Part shown: positions 49,199-61,001 of the stretch, in pieces
How the letters are laid out: every line of letters begins with the position of its first letter
Numbering within the stretch: position 1 is the stretch's first letter
NCBI GenBank assembly: GCA_947179155.2
Contig: OX359264.1
Coordinates: 45,624,202-45,688,201 of the forward strand
Length of the DNA: 64,000 nucleotides
Direction of reading: 5' to 3'
From: Hedera helix
Taxonomy: Eukaryota; Streptophyta; Magnoliopsida; Apiales; Araliaceae
Program-made: the position numbers and the translations under genes
Notes under the pieces: model-generated
Databases searched by the model: none
The model's input: the letters and a program-made list of their open reading frames with translations, nothing else
Told to the model about the DNA's origin: nothing

Positions 49199-50230
49199 AT
49201 GTCGCCTAGAAGGAGACAGAACGTTCGACCTCCACCAAAGGAGTCAGTAAATGCTCCAGAGGAGCCAGTTAATCTCATACAGCAATTTGTGGATTTGTTG
49301 ATGGGAGCTTTTCAGAATCGAAACATAAACCCTGCGGATGATCAACCGGTAGCAGCTCGTATTGCCACATGTAAAGACTTCAAAGCTATAGGACCCTCGG
49401 AGTTCAAGGGGACAATAAATTCAGTGGAGGCCCAGAATTGGGTGATTGAAATGAAAAAAGTATTTGACGTAGCTAACGTTGCAGAAGAATAGAAAACCGC
49501 CTTCACTGCGTTCATGTTAAAAGGAGAAGCTAATTATTGGTGGGTTGTCAATAAAGGAAGATTGAGAATGAGAGCTGCACCTTGGGAAAGATTTAAAGAG
49601 ATGTTCTTTGAGGCTTACTTTCCTCTGGTGATACAAGATATGATGAAAGTACAATTCCTAGAACTGAAGCAAGGAAATATAACTATGGCCGAGTATGCGG
49701 CTTAGTTAAATGAGTTGGCAAGGTTTGCTCCACACTAGGTGGACACAGAACAAAAAAAAGCAAGACGCTTTGAGCGCGGGTTAAAACCATGGATTTATAA
49801 CAAGGTATCAATGTTTCAGATTGAGACTTTTGTGAGGATAATGGAGAAAGCTATTTTAGCGAAAGAAGGCAGTAATGCCTTGACAAAGTACAAGTAGGAA
49901 CATCGTGGCAAAAAAAGTGACAGAGTCAACCGAGAAGGAAGCAATGGGGGAAACAACATAAATAAACGAAAATGGAATAATAATCCCAACACTTTAGGAA
50001 GTAAACAAGGGGAGTCAAAGAAGAAAATGGAACTATGTCCCATTTATGGTAAAGGACACTCTAGAGTATGCTTAAAGGGAAAGAATGTATGTTTCAGGTG
50101 CGGTCAAGAAGGGCACATTGCAACAAATTGTCCAATACCGAAGGTGAACAAAGGTTGTTTTAATTGTGGATAAATGGGGCACCAGATTAAATACTGTCCT
50201 AAGAAGAAAGCAGATAGGAAAAGTAGAAGC
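49199..50230 (+). pseudogene. gag (capsid and nucleocapsid), with in-frame stops
   Basis: One frame reads through from MSPRRRQNVRPPP at 49199 apart from stops at 49490, 49703, 49736, 49895 and 50171. The retrotransposon-gag capsid region spans about 49375-49860 (FKGTINSVEAQNWVIEM, GEANYWW, FFEAYFP, FLELKQG). Two CCHC zinc knuckles follow: CFRCGQEGHIATNC (about 50094) and CFNCG-stop-MGHQIKYC (about 50157). The protein would form the particle and bind the RNA. Apart from the stops, length and order are normal for plant Ty3/gypsy gag. Confidence 0.9.
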
Positions 50231-50938
50231 AAGGGTACTGGCAGTGGCAAGCTGGTAATTAGTAGACCTACTCAGCCGGGGAGACCGACAACATATACCT
50301 TTAACATGACTGTGCAGGATGCGGTTGCATCAAAAGATGTGGTGTCAGGTATCATTTCTATCAATAATATAAACGCCTATGTATTATTCGATTCGGGTGC
50401 TACCTGCTCTTTTATTTCTGATGAGTTTGCAAAGAAATTGAACTTACACCAAGCAAAGTTAAAAAATGTGTTGAGTATAGAAGTAGCAAACAAAAAGTAA
50501 TTCAGGTGAAAAATATTCATCGGGATTACTATCTGACGACAAAAGGGCACAAGTTAACAGTGGATTTAATTCCTATTCGATTATGAGAATTTGATGTATT
50601 ACTTGGATTGGATTGGTTGTATAAACATAGGGCATTGATTGACTGCCCAAAGAAATGTGTGAACCTTCAGACTCCTAGCAAGTCTAAGGTAGTATTTTAT
50701 GGTAGCAAATCGCCATGACAATCTTGTTGTCTGACGATGATACAGGCCAAAAAGTTGTTAAAGGAAAGGATGTATGGGATATTTAGTGTATATAGTTGAT
50801 ACGCAAAGAGTGGGGTCAGAATTGGGTCAGATACCTGTAGTAAAAGAATACGCGGATGTATTTCCAGATGATTTGTTAGGTCTTCCGCCAGATAGGGAGA
50901 TCGAATCTGTTATAGATCTTTGTTAGTTTCCAGAGGTA
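50231..50938 (+). pseudogene. Retropepsin-type aspartic protease region and linker
   Basis: The active-site motif YVLFDSGATCSFIS (about 50379-50420) contains the catalytic DSG triad. The frame closes at about 50498 and the remaining linker is frameshifted. Near 50855-50930 the conserved start of the pol linker (EYADVFPDDL, GLPPDREIESVIDL) can be read just before the 3.0-kb insertion. Confidence 0.85.
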
Positions 50939-51349
50939 CACAAGTGATCTAAAAGGAGGGGTTGAATAGATCTCTTATAAAAAAATTTACTTAAAAATAT
51001 ATGATATTACCGAATAGTTTATTTAATCATGATTAGTTTGCACAGCGGAACATTAGTTTGAAAACTCCCCTTAAAGATTTGTAAAACTTCTTAGTTGAGT
51101 TTAGACTGTATTGAAGATAGCCATTTATCAAGTAAACTAATCATAGCAGATATATATCTATATATGACATAATGTAAATGTCTGAATATAAATGATACCA
51201 GAGAGTTTAAGTGGTTCGGAGACTGAATAACTTATACTCCACTCTTCTACTATAACGGGTAGGAAATCCACTAAGGATGGTTCACAAAGAACTCTTTAAG
51301 CCCAGCAGGCCTGGAATCTCTGGCTCACAAAGAACCCTTCAAACCAACA

Positions 51350-51480
51350 GGTTTGGCTAGTTTAGTCACTAAGACAAGGACACAACTGCCCTCTTCAAGT
51401 CCAGTAGACTTGGCTCCTTTAGTCACTAAGACAAGGACACAAATGCCCTCTTCAAGTCCAGCAGACTTGGCTCCTTGTTT
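51350..51480 (+). repeat. 63-bp tandem repeat, two copies
   Basis: The unit running from TTTAGTCACTAAGACAAGGA to CAGACTTGGCTCC is present twice, with a third partial copy upstream (about 51310-51360). The resulting 60-codon open frame is a by-product of the repeat and is not called a gene. Confidence 0.85.
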
Positions 51481-52569
51481 GTTGATAGATGTTGGAGTTG
51501 CTACTGAGTTGTGCTTTCAGTTCTTTTGTCTTTAAATATTTAGTAGCAGGATGTGATCATACTTGAAATGATATTGAGTTAGGCAATGATGCTTGACTTC
51601 TTTAAGTACTCAATATCTTCTTGTGATCACCCATTGAGTTGCTAAGCTTTAGCAATTCAGCTCATTTAGTATTTGATAACTTCTCGAGATAAATTTCTGA
51701 GATGACTGTGAAGCTTCTTACTTTTAGTACTCAGTTGTTCCTTCTTATCATTGACAGTTCATGGCTTCTCGAGATGAGCTTCTGAGATGACTGTGAGGCT
51801 CCTTCATTTTGGTACTTAGTCACTAACATGTCTGTATCAAGTTGGCATTTAGGCTTCTCTCTATCACGTGCTTAGCAGCTTTGAACACTTTTCTTGTAAT
51901 AGAGTCATATTTCTCTATGTCTCTCTCAATTCAGTTTTAGTGTTCTTCAGCATATTCATTTTTGTTTCACTCTATGATTCTGTTGTTGTCCACTATCCTC
52001 TCCCTTTTTTTTTCAACAACGTCTTTTTATCCCTGTGAACATCTATACTTTAATATGCTTATGCATATTTTACCGTTGGAAAAGATCTGTTGGATTCCTT
52101 TGGCATTGTGCAAATACTTGATATCTTTGAAGTTGACTTTTTGTTGCTTGTGTCTGTGCTTTCCCTTTTTTCTGACATATGTTCTGTCACATCAAACTGT
52201 AGTTTCGCTTTCTGCATTTTTAGCCGTTGCACTTCCAGAGTTATTTATCAAAGATTATTATATTCTTTGATATACTTAATTTTTTGATCCATCATTAAAT
52301 ATCTTTCTTGACTTCAATAACCAGCTGCTCTATTACTTTCAGAGATGTCCCATTAGTCAGACTATTTTCACCATCCTTCTGAACAGTAGGTCCTGACTTA
52401 TAAGCGTTTAGACACAAAGTCTTCTGTGACTCTGACATGCATCTGATTTTGAAAACACTTAATCTTTCTTTAATCTGGTCAAGGAATATTCTTTTTTCTC
52501 TCACACCATATTGCAGTTCTGTTAATTTACTGGTTCTGATCTTCACAATGAATTCCTAGAGTGGCTGTC

Positions 52570-53310
52570 TGATCATTTTGACTCTACGAATTCAACTCCA
52601 CGATTGTTACTTGAAGTAAGTCAAGTAAAACGTTGAGTTGGAGCGACCTTCTCTCTTACTCTACGATCTTGCTATTTTGTTCAGATCGTGGAGTTGCTGG
52701 CTGCAGTGCTTTGATTTACGATTTCGTTCTACGATCTTATCCTTCTGTGCAAATCGTAGAGCTGCTGACTGCAGTGCTTTGCCTTACGATTTCTGGGCTT
52801 CTCAATGGAATCATTGAGTTGTTGTCTTTTTTAGCACACCCTTTATTTTTACTCAACGATTATACCATGTGTAGAACAATTGTCTGCATTGTCTTGTCTT
52901 CTGGTTTCACTCTATAATTTCGTCTATTTGTGCAAATCGTAGAGTTCTCGTATGTACTTGCTCTTCGAATCCATTCTACGATCTTGTCAGTTTTTGCATA
53001 TCGTAGAGTACATTTTTTCTTTGGTTCTACGTTTCCTGAAGTCTTGCTTAGCTATCTGTTCGACCATCGTAGAGTTATGCTCTACTTTTTGTACTTGATC
53101 AATTCTTCAATTCAGCTTATATATTATGTAGAACTCTTGTACAACTGTCTCTCCTTGATGATCGTAGAGTTATCCTGGTATGGAGTCGTATAGTCCACTC
53201 TACGAACTGACTTAGTTTCTGCGAAGTTGTAGAGTTCACTCTACGAATAGACTGAATCATTGAGTCTTCTTTGCTTGGAGTCATAGAGTCCATTCTACGA
53301 TCATATTGAC
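52570..53310. repeat. Array of short inverted repeats (CTCTACGAT ... ATCGTAGAG)
   Basis: About ten places carry CTACGAT or its complement ATCGTAG, many arranged as imperfect stem-loops with a 15-25-base loop, e.g. 52660-52700 (CTCTACGATCTTG then CAGATCGTGGAG), 52730-52770 (TTCTACGATC then AAATCGTAGAG) and 52973-53010 (TTCTACGATC then ATATCGTAGAG). Spacing between units is irregular (about 45-110 bases). Confidence 0.75.
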
Positions 53311-53962
53311 TGAACAGATATATCATAAGATCAACCTAACAGATTTGATCTTTTTTAACTAAGTCCTTTTGTACATTATTACATCATTACATATTGAAAG
53401 GACTTTACAAACTCTGTTATACACATATACAACAATGATTTATTCTTATATTACTCTGCTTATATCATTTATCTTTTATGCAGAGTGACTCCTATAGAAA
53501 GATCAACCTAACATTTCTGATCTTTAATCTCTAAGTCCTTTGTACACATATTTCTTTTCAAAAAGGACTTTACAACATTTGAACCAGGTAACTTTTACTC
53601 TTATTATAAGCAGCAGATAGTTTTCAACAAGATCATATTTGTGCTATATAAGTGTGCAATTCACAATATTTGAACCAGGTAATGTCTTTCATACACACAT
53701 GATCATGTAGACACATATTCATATTATTATGTAATCACTTAGTCAATTATCCACATAAGCACTTTAAAACATGTACGCACATTCATAAGCACTTTAAAAC
53801 ATATACGCACATAATCAAGTAAACACATAGACACAAAGGCACATTATCACATAAGCACTTAGTCAGATACATATGGACAATTAACCATATAAGCACATTC
53901 ACCACAATCATTTTTGTACATCAGTCATCATCATCAAATCAAACAACTTTCAACAATCTTGT

Positions 53963-55245
53963 ACAAGGAACGACACCAATTTCAAAAGCACCGTACAGAA
54001 TGGCTCCAGTAGATTTGAAAAAATTAATGGTTTAGTTACAAGAGTTATTGGACAAGAAGTATATCCAACCGAGTGTGCCTACTTGGGGAGAACCAGTTTT
54101 ATTTGTAAAGAAGAAGGACTGATCATTAAGGCTTTGTATCAACTATAGGTAGTTGAACAAAGTGACAATCAAGAACAAGTACCCGTTACCAAGGATCGAT
54201 GATTTGTTTAACCAGCTACGAGGAGCCAAGTATTTTTCTAAGATAGACTTGAGAAATGGTTATCACCAGTTAAAGGTGAGACCTGATGATGTACCTAAAA
54301 TAGCATTTAGGACTTGTTATGGTCATTACGAGTTCTTGGTGATGTCTTTTAGATTGACAAATGCATCAGTTGTATTTATGAATTTGATGAACAGAGTGTT
54401 CAAGCAATATTTAGACAAGTTCGTGGTTGTGTTTATCGACGACATTTTGATTTATTCAAAGACTCAGAAGGATCATGCAAACCATTTGAGAGTAGTATTG
54501 GAAAAGCTGAGAGAATCAAAGTTATATGCCAAGTTCTCGAAATGCGAGTTTTGGTTGGAAAATGGTGCAATTTTCTGGGGCACGTGATTGATCAACAAGG
54601 AATATACGTGGATCCAGCGAAAGTTGAAGTAGTAATAAATTGAGAACAACCGAAGACACCTACGAAGGTGTAGAGTTTTTTGGATTAGCAGGATATTATA
54701 GAATATTTATTAAGAATTTCTCAAAATTGTTAGAACCTTTGACTAATTTGATGAGGAAAGCTATGAAATTCATTTGGTCAGATAAATGTGAAGAGAGTTT
54801 TCTGGAACTCAAGAAAAGGTTAAGCGAAGCACTTGTGTTGTCATTGCCTGATGATACGGGAATATTTGTTGTGTATAGTGACACCTCGAATAAAGGACTA
54901 GGTTGTGTGTTAATGCAGAACAACAAGGTCATAGCGTATGCGTCGAGACAGTTGAAAGATTATGAGAAAGGGTATCCTACCCATAACCTAGAATTGGCAG
55001 CAATGGTTTTTGCTTTAAAAATATAGAGACATTATTTGTATGGAGAGAAGTGTGAAATATACACAAACCACAAAAGTCTGAAGTATATTTTCACTGAGAA
55101 GAATTTAAATATGAGACAGAGGAGGTGGTTAGAATTAATTAAAGACTATAACTGTGAAATTCTATACCATCTAGGAAAAACTAATGTTGTGGTCGACGCC
55201 TTAAGTAGGAAGGGTCAGGAAAGATTGGAAATGATAATTGCTTAA
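53963..55245 (+). pseudogene. Reverse transcriptase and RNase H of the chromovirus, broken
   Basis: Reading resumes with GTTPISKAPYRMAP. The RT fingers and palm follow (VTIKNKYPLPRIDDLF, FSKIDLRNGYHQL, YGHYEFLVM), with the catalytic box FVVVFIDDILIYS near 54420. RNase H is visible at about 54840-55245, with FVVYSDTSNKGLGC, YASRQLKDYEKGYPTHNLEL and KYIFTEKNLNMRQRRWLEL ending in VVDALSRK. Stops lie at about 54033, 54150 and 55024, and frameshifts near 54585 and 54640. The polymerase would copy element RNA in the particle; this copy cannot. Confidence 0.93.
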
Positions 55246-56216
55246 AAAGAGTTAATCAAAGAGATGAAAATGATGAAAATAGAAGTGACATATCCGATGG
55301 AGTAGAAAGAAAAGTTATATGTTGTTGAAGCTTATCCAACGTTATTAGATAAGGTGAAAGAAGCTTAGACTCAGGATCAAGAATGCGGTCAAATCAGAAA
55401 ACACATCCGATGGACAGGAGACAAGATTCAAAATAGATGATAATGGATTGCTAAGATTTGAAGGAAGAGTATGGGTGTCGATGGTATCTGAATTAAAAGA
55501 AGAGATTCTACAAGAAGCACACAATTCAAGATATTCAATTCATCCGAGAAGTACGAAGATGTTTCAAGATCTTCGTTAGCATTTTTGGTGGCCCAGCATA
55601 AAGAAAGACGTGGCAGAATGCGTTAGTAAATGCCTAACTTGTCAAAGAGTTAAGGCAAAACATCAAAGGCCTAGTGGACTGCTACAACCGCTAGAAATTC
55701 CAGAATGGAAGTAAGAACATATTATAATGGATTTTATAGTGGGACTTTCAACTATGAAGAATGGTTATGACGCAATATGAGTAATAGTGGATCGACTGAC
55801 AAAGTCTGCACACTTCTTGCCGATCAAGATCAAATTCAACTTGGATCAACTAGCAAAGCTTTATGTGAAGAAGATTGTGTCTAGATATAGAGTTCCGGTA
55901 TCGATGGTTTCAGACCAGGATCCGCGATTCACATCAAATTTCTGGAAAAGTTTTCAAGAACGAATGGGCATACAATTGAGGTTGAGTACAACGTATCATG
56001 CTCAAACAGATGGGCAGAGTAAACGAACGATCCAGACGTTGGAAGATATGCTGAGAGCATGCGTACTGGATTTTAAAGGTAATTGGGACGATCATTTACT
56101 ATTAGTGAAATTTGTATATAACAACAGTTATCATGCGAGTATTGGTATGTTGCCTTATGAGGCACTGTATAGAAGGAAGTGCAGAACACATCTGTGTTGG
56201 GATGAGGTAGGTGAAC
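55246..56216 (+). pseudogene. Integrase (zinc-binding and catalytic core), broken
   Basis: The zinc-binding region (HNSRYSIHPRSTKM, then CVSKCLTCQRVK) is followed by the DDE core: first Asp in EHIIMDFIVGLS, second in VSDQDPRFTSNFW, Glu in TDGQSKRTIQTLEDML. In-frame stops lie at 55577 and 55778, among others. The frame runs intact from 55787 to the solo LTR at 56217, and the reading continues exactly at 59145 once the LTR and one TGAAC are set aside. Confidence 0.92.
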
Positions 56217-59139
56217 TGTAATGATACACAAATTCTCAATATTGTAAATTAATAAGTTATTAATGAAAGCTAAATATTTTGGATTGTGACAATGATTTAA
56301 GGACAAGCCAATTATGGTGTATTTAATGGTGGAATTAAATTCAAACTTTATGAAACAAGTTTGGATTTAAATTGGATTAAAAATGACCAAGACTGGAATT
56401 TTAAGCTAATTATATGGAATTAAATGTCTAGATTTTTGGGGAAATTACCATGCTACCCTTGATAAATCAAATAACGACTTTGGCATTCTATGATGGCAAA
56501 ATGAATAGTGTACCCTTGTTTAGTCAAGTGAAGTGTCTTATTTGGCCCTAACCATGCATGATTAGACTAACCAATGCATGGTTAGTTGTTGGAGAATATG
56601 AATTACACATATATGTATATCATATTGCAAGTATCAATCAAAAAGCTAAGTCACCCGAAAGTTGCAAGTAAGAAACAAGAGAGAGAAGAGAAGAGGAAGC
56701 TAGGGTTCAAAAGAAATCATAAGGATTGCACTTCAACAAGTGATCAAGTGAGGTAAAGGAAAGCATCAAGGTGGATAGTCAAACTCTTAGGAGATTTATT
56801 GCATAGAGAAGACAAGCCAAAAGAAGGTATAACCAAGCTCTAGCTTTAAAACTTGTCATTTATATGCTTAAATGCTAGAACATGTGAAGTCATGCATGTA
56901 TCTATGCTCAAGGGTGTGATTTATGTGAGTTTTATGCTATGTAGTTGGTTTAGTATGAAACCCTAAGCTCATGTGTGCTAGAACAAAGGTGGTGCACTAT
57001 TCATGTGTTTTTACAAGCTAAAAAGTATGATTTAAGGGATGGTTATGTGTTATATGTTGCTAGAAATAATGGAACTCTAGTTGAAGGTGTTGAACATGTT
57101 GGTTACATGTGTTGATTATGCTTGGTAGCTTAGTAGATGCATGAAAGAGTCAAGAGCATGACTTGTGTAGAAGAATTGCAATATTAGGTTATATATTGCA
57201 TGTAAACCAATTCATAATATGTAAAATATTTTGGTAGGTGCATGTAGAAGCTACACATGCATACAAAGTTGCTAAATGAATATAGGTTAACCTATGTGGT
57301 GCATGAGATTCAAGATGTTAAGTGAGTTAAGTTAGAAGTTGCTAAAATTTACAAAATACCAATAATGTGTCATTTTTGGCCATTTTGAGTAATTGGAGGT
57401 CAAATTGGGCTAAACAGGTAAGTTTTATGTAAATATACGTGGTAGAATTGATTTGTAAATTAATTAGTGCTTATGGAGACAATTGTCCATTTTAAACGTT
57501 TTAAAACGTTCGTCGATGACCAAAACGATTTAATTAGAAAAACAATGCCATTTTAAGATTTTTAAATATTTTGAAGGCCCGTACATACCAATTACATGTG
57601 TTATATGTTAAATGATTTGTCGGAACTCAGAAATGTTAATTTGGGCCAAAAATAACATTGATTTTTATAAGAAATATTTTTCAGAAAAAACAGAAGGACA
57701 CCAAAGTGCCATCTTTTATACTGTGAACTGCGGCGGGGCGCAGTTCTGTTAAAGGACCACGCCGGGGAGAGATCAGAGCAAGCCGTGGCGCAGTCTGGGC
57801 CGAGCCAATCTCGCGGCCAGCGAGATCTCAAGTAGAAAACATGGCGTCGGGGCGCCATGTACTGAAAAATTAAAAATAAATTAATTTATCCCAAAATAAA
57901 ATATTTTGATATTAAATGATAGATACATATGCTATAAACCATAAATTTATAGAAATGATCAATGTGGTAGATGTTAAGGACAAATGAGCAATGTGTTATA
58001 CGTTAAAGGTTATGTAAAGACAAAATGTAGCTTATATAGCAAGTTATAGCATGCATGTATATATAACTAATACACAAACCCATATTATGGTCATGTAGGT
58101 TATAAACGGGATAATATTTTATCAGTTGTGATAGACGATGATACAGACAAATGTTTTATCTGAAATCCTAATTGCAGTTCTTTGAACATTTATTTATAAT
58201 ATGCATTCATGCACTCATTTAAGTTCATTCACCATTGAACTATTTTGAAAAAGGTCGATGTCAATCTTGTTTCCAGTTAGACACATATGATGATTTATGT
58301 GAAATCAAATGTTATTGTTATATGCTCTAATCCACATTGTTGTAGTGCGGAATCTATGATATGCTGTAGCAGAACAACCTTGGTAAAGGGGAGTAAAGTA
58401 TAAAGCAATATAATTTTATGGCGTGATTGCGTCGCTAGATGTTTATGTTGTGCACAATATAAAAGTACGATGGGCTGATCACCCAGAGTACACATCTAAA
58501 TTGAACAGCAGTCTTATGACTACCTTGGGCAATATCAGTCTATATGATTGGTACTGTTCTTAACGTGTTCTAGGTCTTGTGACCGTACCGCAAGAAAGCT
58601 TCATGTTTTCAGTTAATCCTGTAAAGATATGATGCTTTTCATGTTCATACATTGAACTGTTATTGGCCAACTATTGGAAATGATCCATTACATTGTTTAA
58701 CCCAGCTTATTGTAAATGACTCGGTTTACTGCAAGCGATTCATGTTCATTGTAAATGATTTTCTTTCATCATTCCGAAATATCATGTCATCATTGTTTAT
58801 TTACTTGCTGAGCTATTTTATGCCCACTCTTGCTTTTAAACATGATATTTCAGCTAAACCCGAGCAGGCCGAGGGGTGGGGTACAGACAAGGGAAAAGAA
58901 AAAGTCAGCAAACAGTAGATGTACAATGATAGGGTCAAGTATATGTAAACATTATTCTTTTGTAATATGTCAAGTACAGATGTATGTATGTATAAAGGTA
59001 TGTAGAATCTGAGATAGTTATGAATGAATGTAAATTAAGTTTTACTATTATTCAGATTAAATGGTTGTGATAACAGGGTAGAATAGTATCGTAAGCACTG
59101 AACCCGTGGTTCGAGGGACCCGGATTTGGGGGCGTCACG
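56217..59139 (+). mobile_element. Solo LTR (2923 bp) nested in the integrase gene
   Basis: Flanked by the perfect 5-bp target-site duplication TGAAC (56212-56216 and 59140-59144). Starts TGTAATGATACACAAATTC and ends GATTTGGGGGCGTCACG; the expected terminal CA is CG here. It is a relative, not a copy, of the host element's LTR (shared blocks include GTCATGCATGTAT and AGCTAAACCYGARCAGGC). No coding domain is present. Confidence 0.92.
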
Positions 59140-59144
59140 TGAAC

Positions 59145-59678
59145 GCAAACTACTGGGACTGGAAATTCTACAGCAGATTGTAGAGATTGTTAAAGTGATA
59201 AGGTCAAGGCTCATAGTAGCACAAGACAGACAAAAGAAATATGCAGACTTGCATCAACAAAAAAAAGACTTTGAAGTAGGATCCTATGTGTTCTTAAAAG
59301 TTGATAAGATTTGGAAAGAAGGAAAAGTTAAGTCCAAAGTTCAGTGGACCTTTTGAAATGCTGAGAAGGATATGAGAGGTAGCCTACGCTGTGGCATTAC
59401 CTCCAGAATTGAAACATATACACAATGTATTTCACGTATCGGTACTGAGGCTGTACAAACCAGACTACAAGCATGTGATCGAGTATGAGCCTATACAAAT
59501 TGAGAAGGACTTAACGTATGAGGAAACTCCAGTTCAAATTATTGACAAGAATAAGCAAATTTTGAGGAACAATGTGATACCTTCTGTAAAGGTAGTGTGG
59601 AGGAAGCACAATGCTGAGGAAGCAACGTGGGAGTTAGAAGAAAGAATGAAGAAGGATTATCCAAATTTATTTGTGTAA
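59145..59678 (+). pseudogene. Integrase C-terminus with chromodomain, broken
   Basis: Continues the integrase with RKLLGLEILQQ, AQDRQKKYADLHQQKKDFE and VGSYVFLKV. After a frameshift near 59345 come ALPPELKHIHNVFHVSVLRL and the chromodomain-like end ETPVQIIDKN ... VIPSVKVVWRKHNAEEATWE, with a stop after LFV. In chromoviruses this domain directs integration to particular chromatin. The group resembles Tekay-type chromodomains, which lack part of the aromatic cage. Confidence 0.88.
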
Positions 59679-59713
59679 CCTTGTAATAGTGATTACGGGA
59701 ACGGAATCCTTAT

Positions 59714-59726
59714 AAAGAGGGAAGAA
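59714..59726 (+). other. Polypurine tract
   Basis: AAAGAGGGAAGAA directly precedes the TG of the 3' LTR, the normal site for plus-strand priming. Confidence 0.85.
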
Positions 59727-60996
59727 TGTAATGATATGCAACTTTGGTAATTTATAAATATGATAATTAATTAAGAGAATTTAAAATTTTGAAGTGGAAC
59801 AAGTGTTTTGGGACAAGTTATTTATGGATTATTTGATTAAAAAAATAAAATTCAAGCCTAATGAAACAAATTTGGATAAAAAAAGAATTTGAATTAGATT
59901 GAAAATAAGCAAATATGAATTAAATGGAATTAATGGTCTAGGATTTTTGGCAAATGCCCAAATGCCCTTGACAACTTGAAGAATGACCATGGTATCCTTC
60001 TTGATGAGAAATGTCCTATATGTCATTGCTAGTTGAAGGAAAATGACTTAAACAGCCTTGACCATACATGGTTAAGCTAACCAAAGATGGTTTGGTTAGT
60101 TATTGGAGCATTATATACAAATTATGTATATATACATTTTGGCAAGTAATAAGATAAACTAAGTTCACTTATCTTCATTTTCATTCCAAGTTAGCTAAGT
60201 AAGGTAGTTCTAAGAGAAAGAGCAAATCATAATCTGAAAAGTGCTTTAGAAGGTGCATATGGAAGTTATATGAATACATAAAGTTGCTAAATGTGTATGT
60301 GGTAGGATATGTGATGCATGGAGTTCAAGGATTGAAGTTGAGTTTAAGAATGAAATTGAGTTAAAATCACAAAATGCCACAGAATGGTGATTTTTGGTCA
60401 CTTTGGGTAATTAATAGTAAAAATGAGTCAAACAACTAAGTTTCATGTAAATACAAATGTTAGAATCAAATTGGGAGTCGTTTGGCTTCTATGGCGATAA
60501 ATGCGGGTTTTAAACGTTTAAAAACGTTCTCGACGCCTAAAATATAATTTATGGAAAAATCGATTCATTTGGAAACTTTTAAATGATTTGAAGGCCCATG
60601 CAAGACATATATATGTTATATGTGTTATATCATGTGTTAGAATAAAAAAATTCAACTTCGGGCCAACAATAGCATAAAAATTGGAAAGAATTTTTTTTTA
60701 GTTTCTACAGCATTGCGTCGAGGCGAAGTCTTTTGTACTAATGATTGCGCCGGGGCGCAGTTGAACTGCAAGGAGTTCGCTAGCAGCATCTATGGAGCTT
60801 ATGTAGATATCAAAATTTTGTAATATATCATGTACGAAGGTGTTGTATGTATAAAGGTATTTAAAACAATGGAATAGTTATGTATTATTGTAAATTAAGT
60901 TTTATTTTTTGGAATGAATGGATGTAATTGAATGGTAGTGTAGTATCATGAGCACTAGATCTATGGTTCAAGTGACCCGAATTTGGGGGCATTACA
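59727..60996 (+). repeat. 3' LTR, internally deleted (1270 bp)
   Basis: Closely matches the 5' LTR at both ends but lacks two blocks. One of about 510 bp is missing at 60225 (5' LTR about 45553-46062), and one of about 1.08 kb at about 60788 (5' LTR about 46610-47690). The last bases read ATTTGGGGGCATTACA where the 5' LTR has GGGTGTCACA. Confidence 0.9.
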
Positions 60997-61001
60997 GTTT
61001 A

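Larger units (their letters stand above)
50945..53962. mobile_element. 3.0-kb non-coding insertion in the chromovirus pol gene
   Basis: The pol frame is lost after 50938 and resumes with GTTPISKAPYRMAP at about 53968, so roughly 3.0 kb was inserted. The best target-site duplication is ACAAG (50940-50944 and 53963-53967), placing the ends at TGATCTAAAAGGAGGGG and AACAATCTTGT; the right end is not a standard CA, so borders are tentative. No reverse transcriptase, integrase or transposase was found. The interior holds tandem repeats (51350-51480), an array of short inverted repeats (52570-53310) and further duplications (53330-53900). It could be a non-autonomous LTR element, but identical terminal repeats were not seen. 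Confidence 0.65.
45059..60996 (+). mobile_element. Nearly full-length Tekay-like Ty3/gypsy chromovirus with two nested insertions
   Basis: A 15.9-kb element bounded by TGTAATGATATGC at the left and ATTACA at the right, with a perfect 5-bp target-site duplication GTTTA (45054-45058 and 60997-61001). Order: 5' LTR, primer-binding site, an extra upstream open frame, gag with two zinc knuckles, protease, [3.0-kb insertion], reverse transcriptase, RNase H, integrase, [2.9-kb solo LTR], integrase C-terminus with chromodomain, polypurine tract, 3' LTR. This gag-PR-RT-RH-IN-chromodomain order is that of chromoviruses; the C-terminal sequence resembles the Tekay/Del clade. All frames carry stops, so it is non-autonomous today. 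Confidence 0.92.

Noticed and set aside
52295..53193. Several 80-100-codon frames in the 3-kb insertion
   Set aside because: They are hydrophobic, low-complexity readings across tandem and inverted repeats, without a conserved motif or consistent frame.
52570..53310. CRISPR-like array of repeats
   Set aside because: The genome is a plant's, unit spacing is irregular and the intervening segments are themselves similar. Described instead as an inverted-repeat array.
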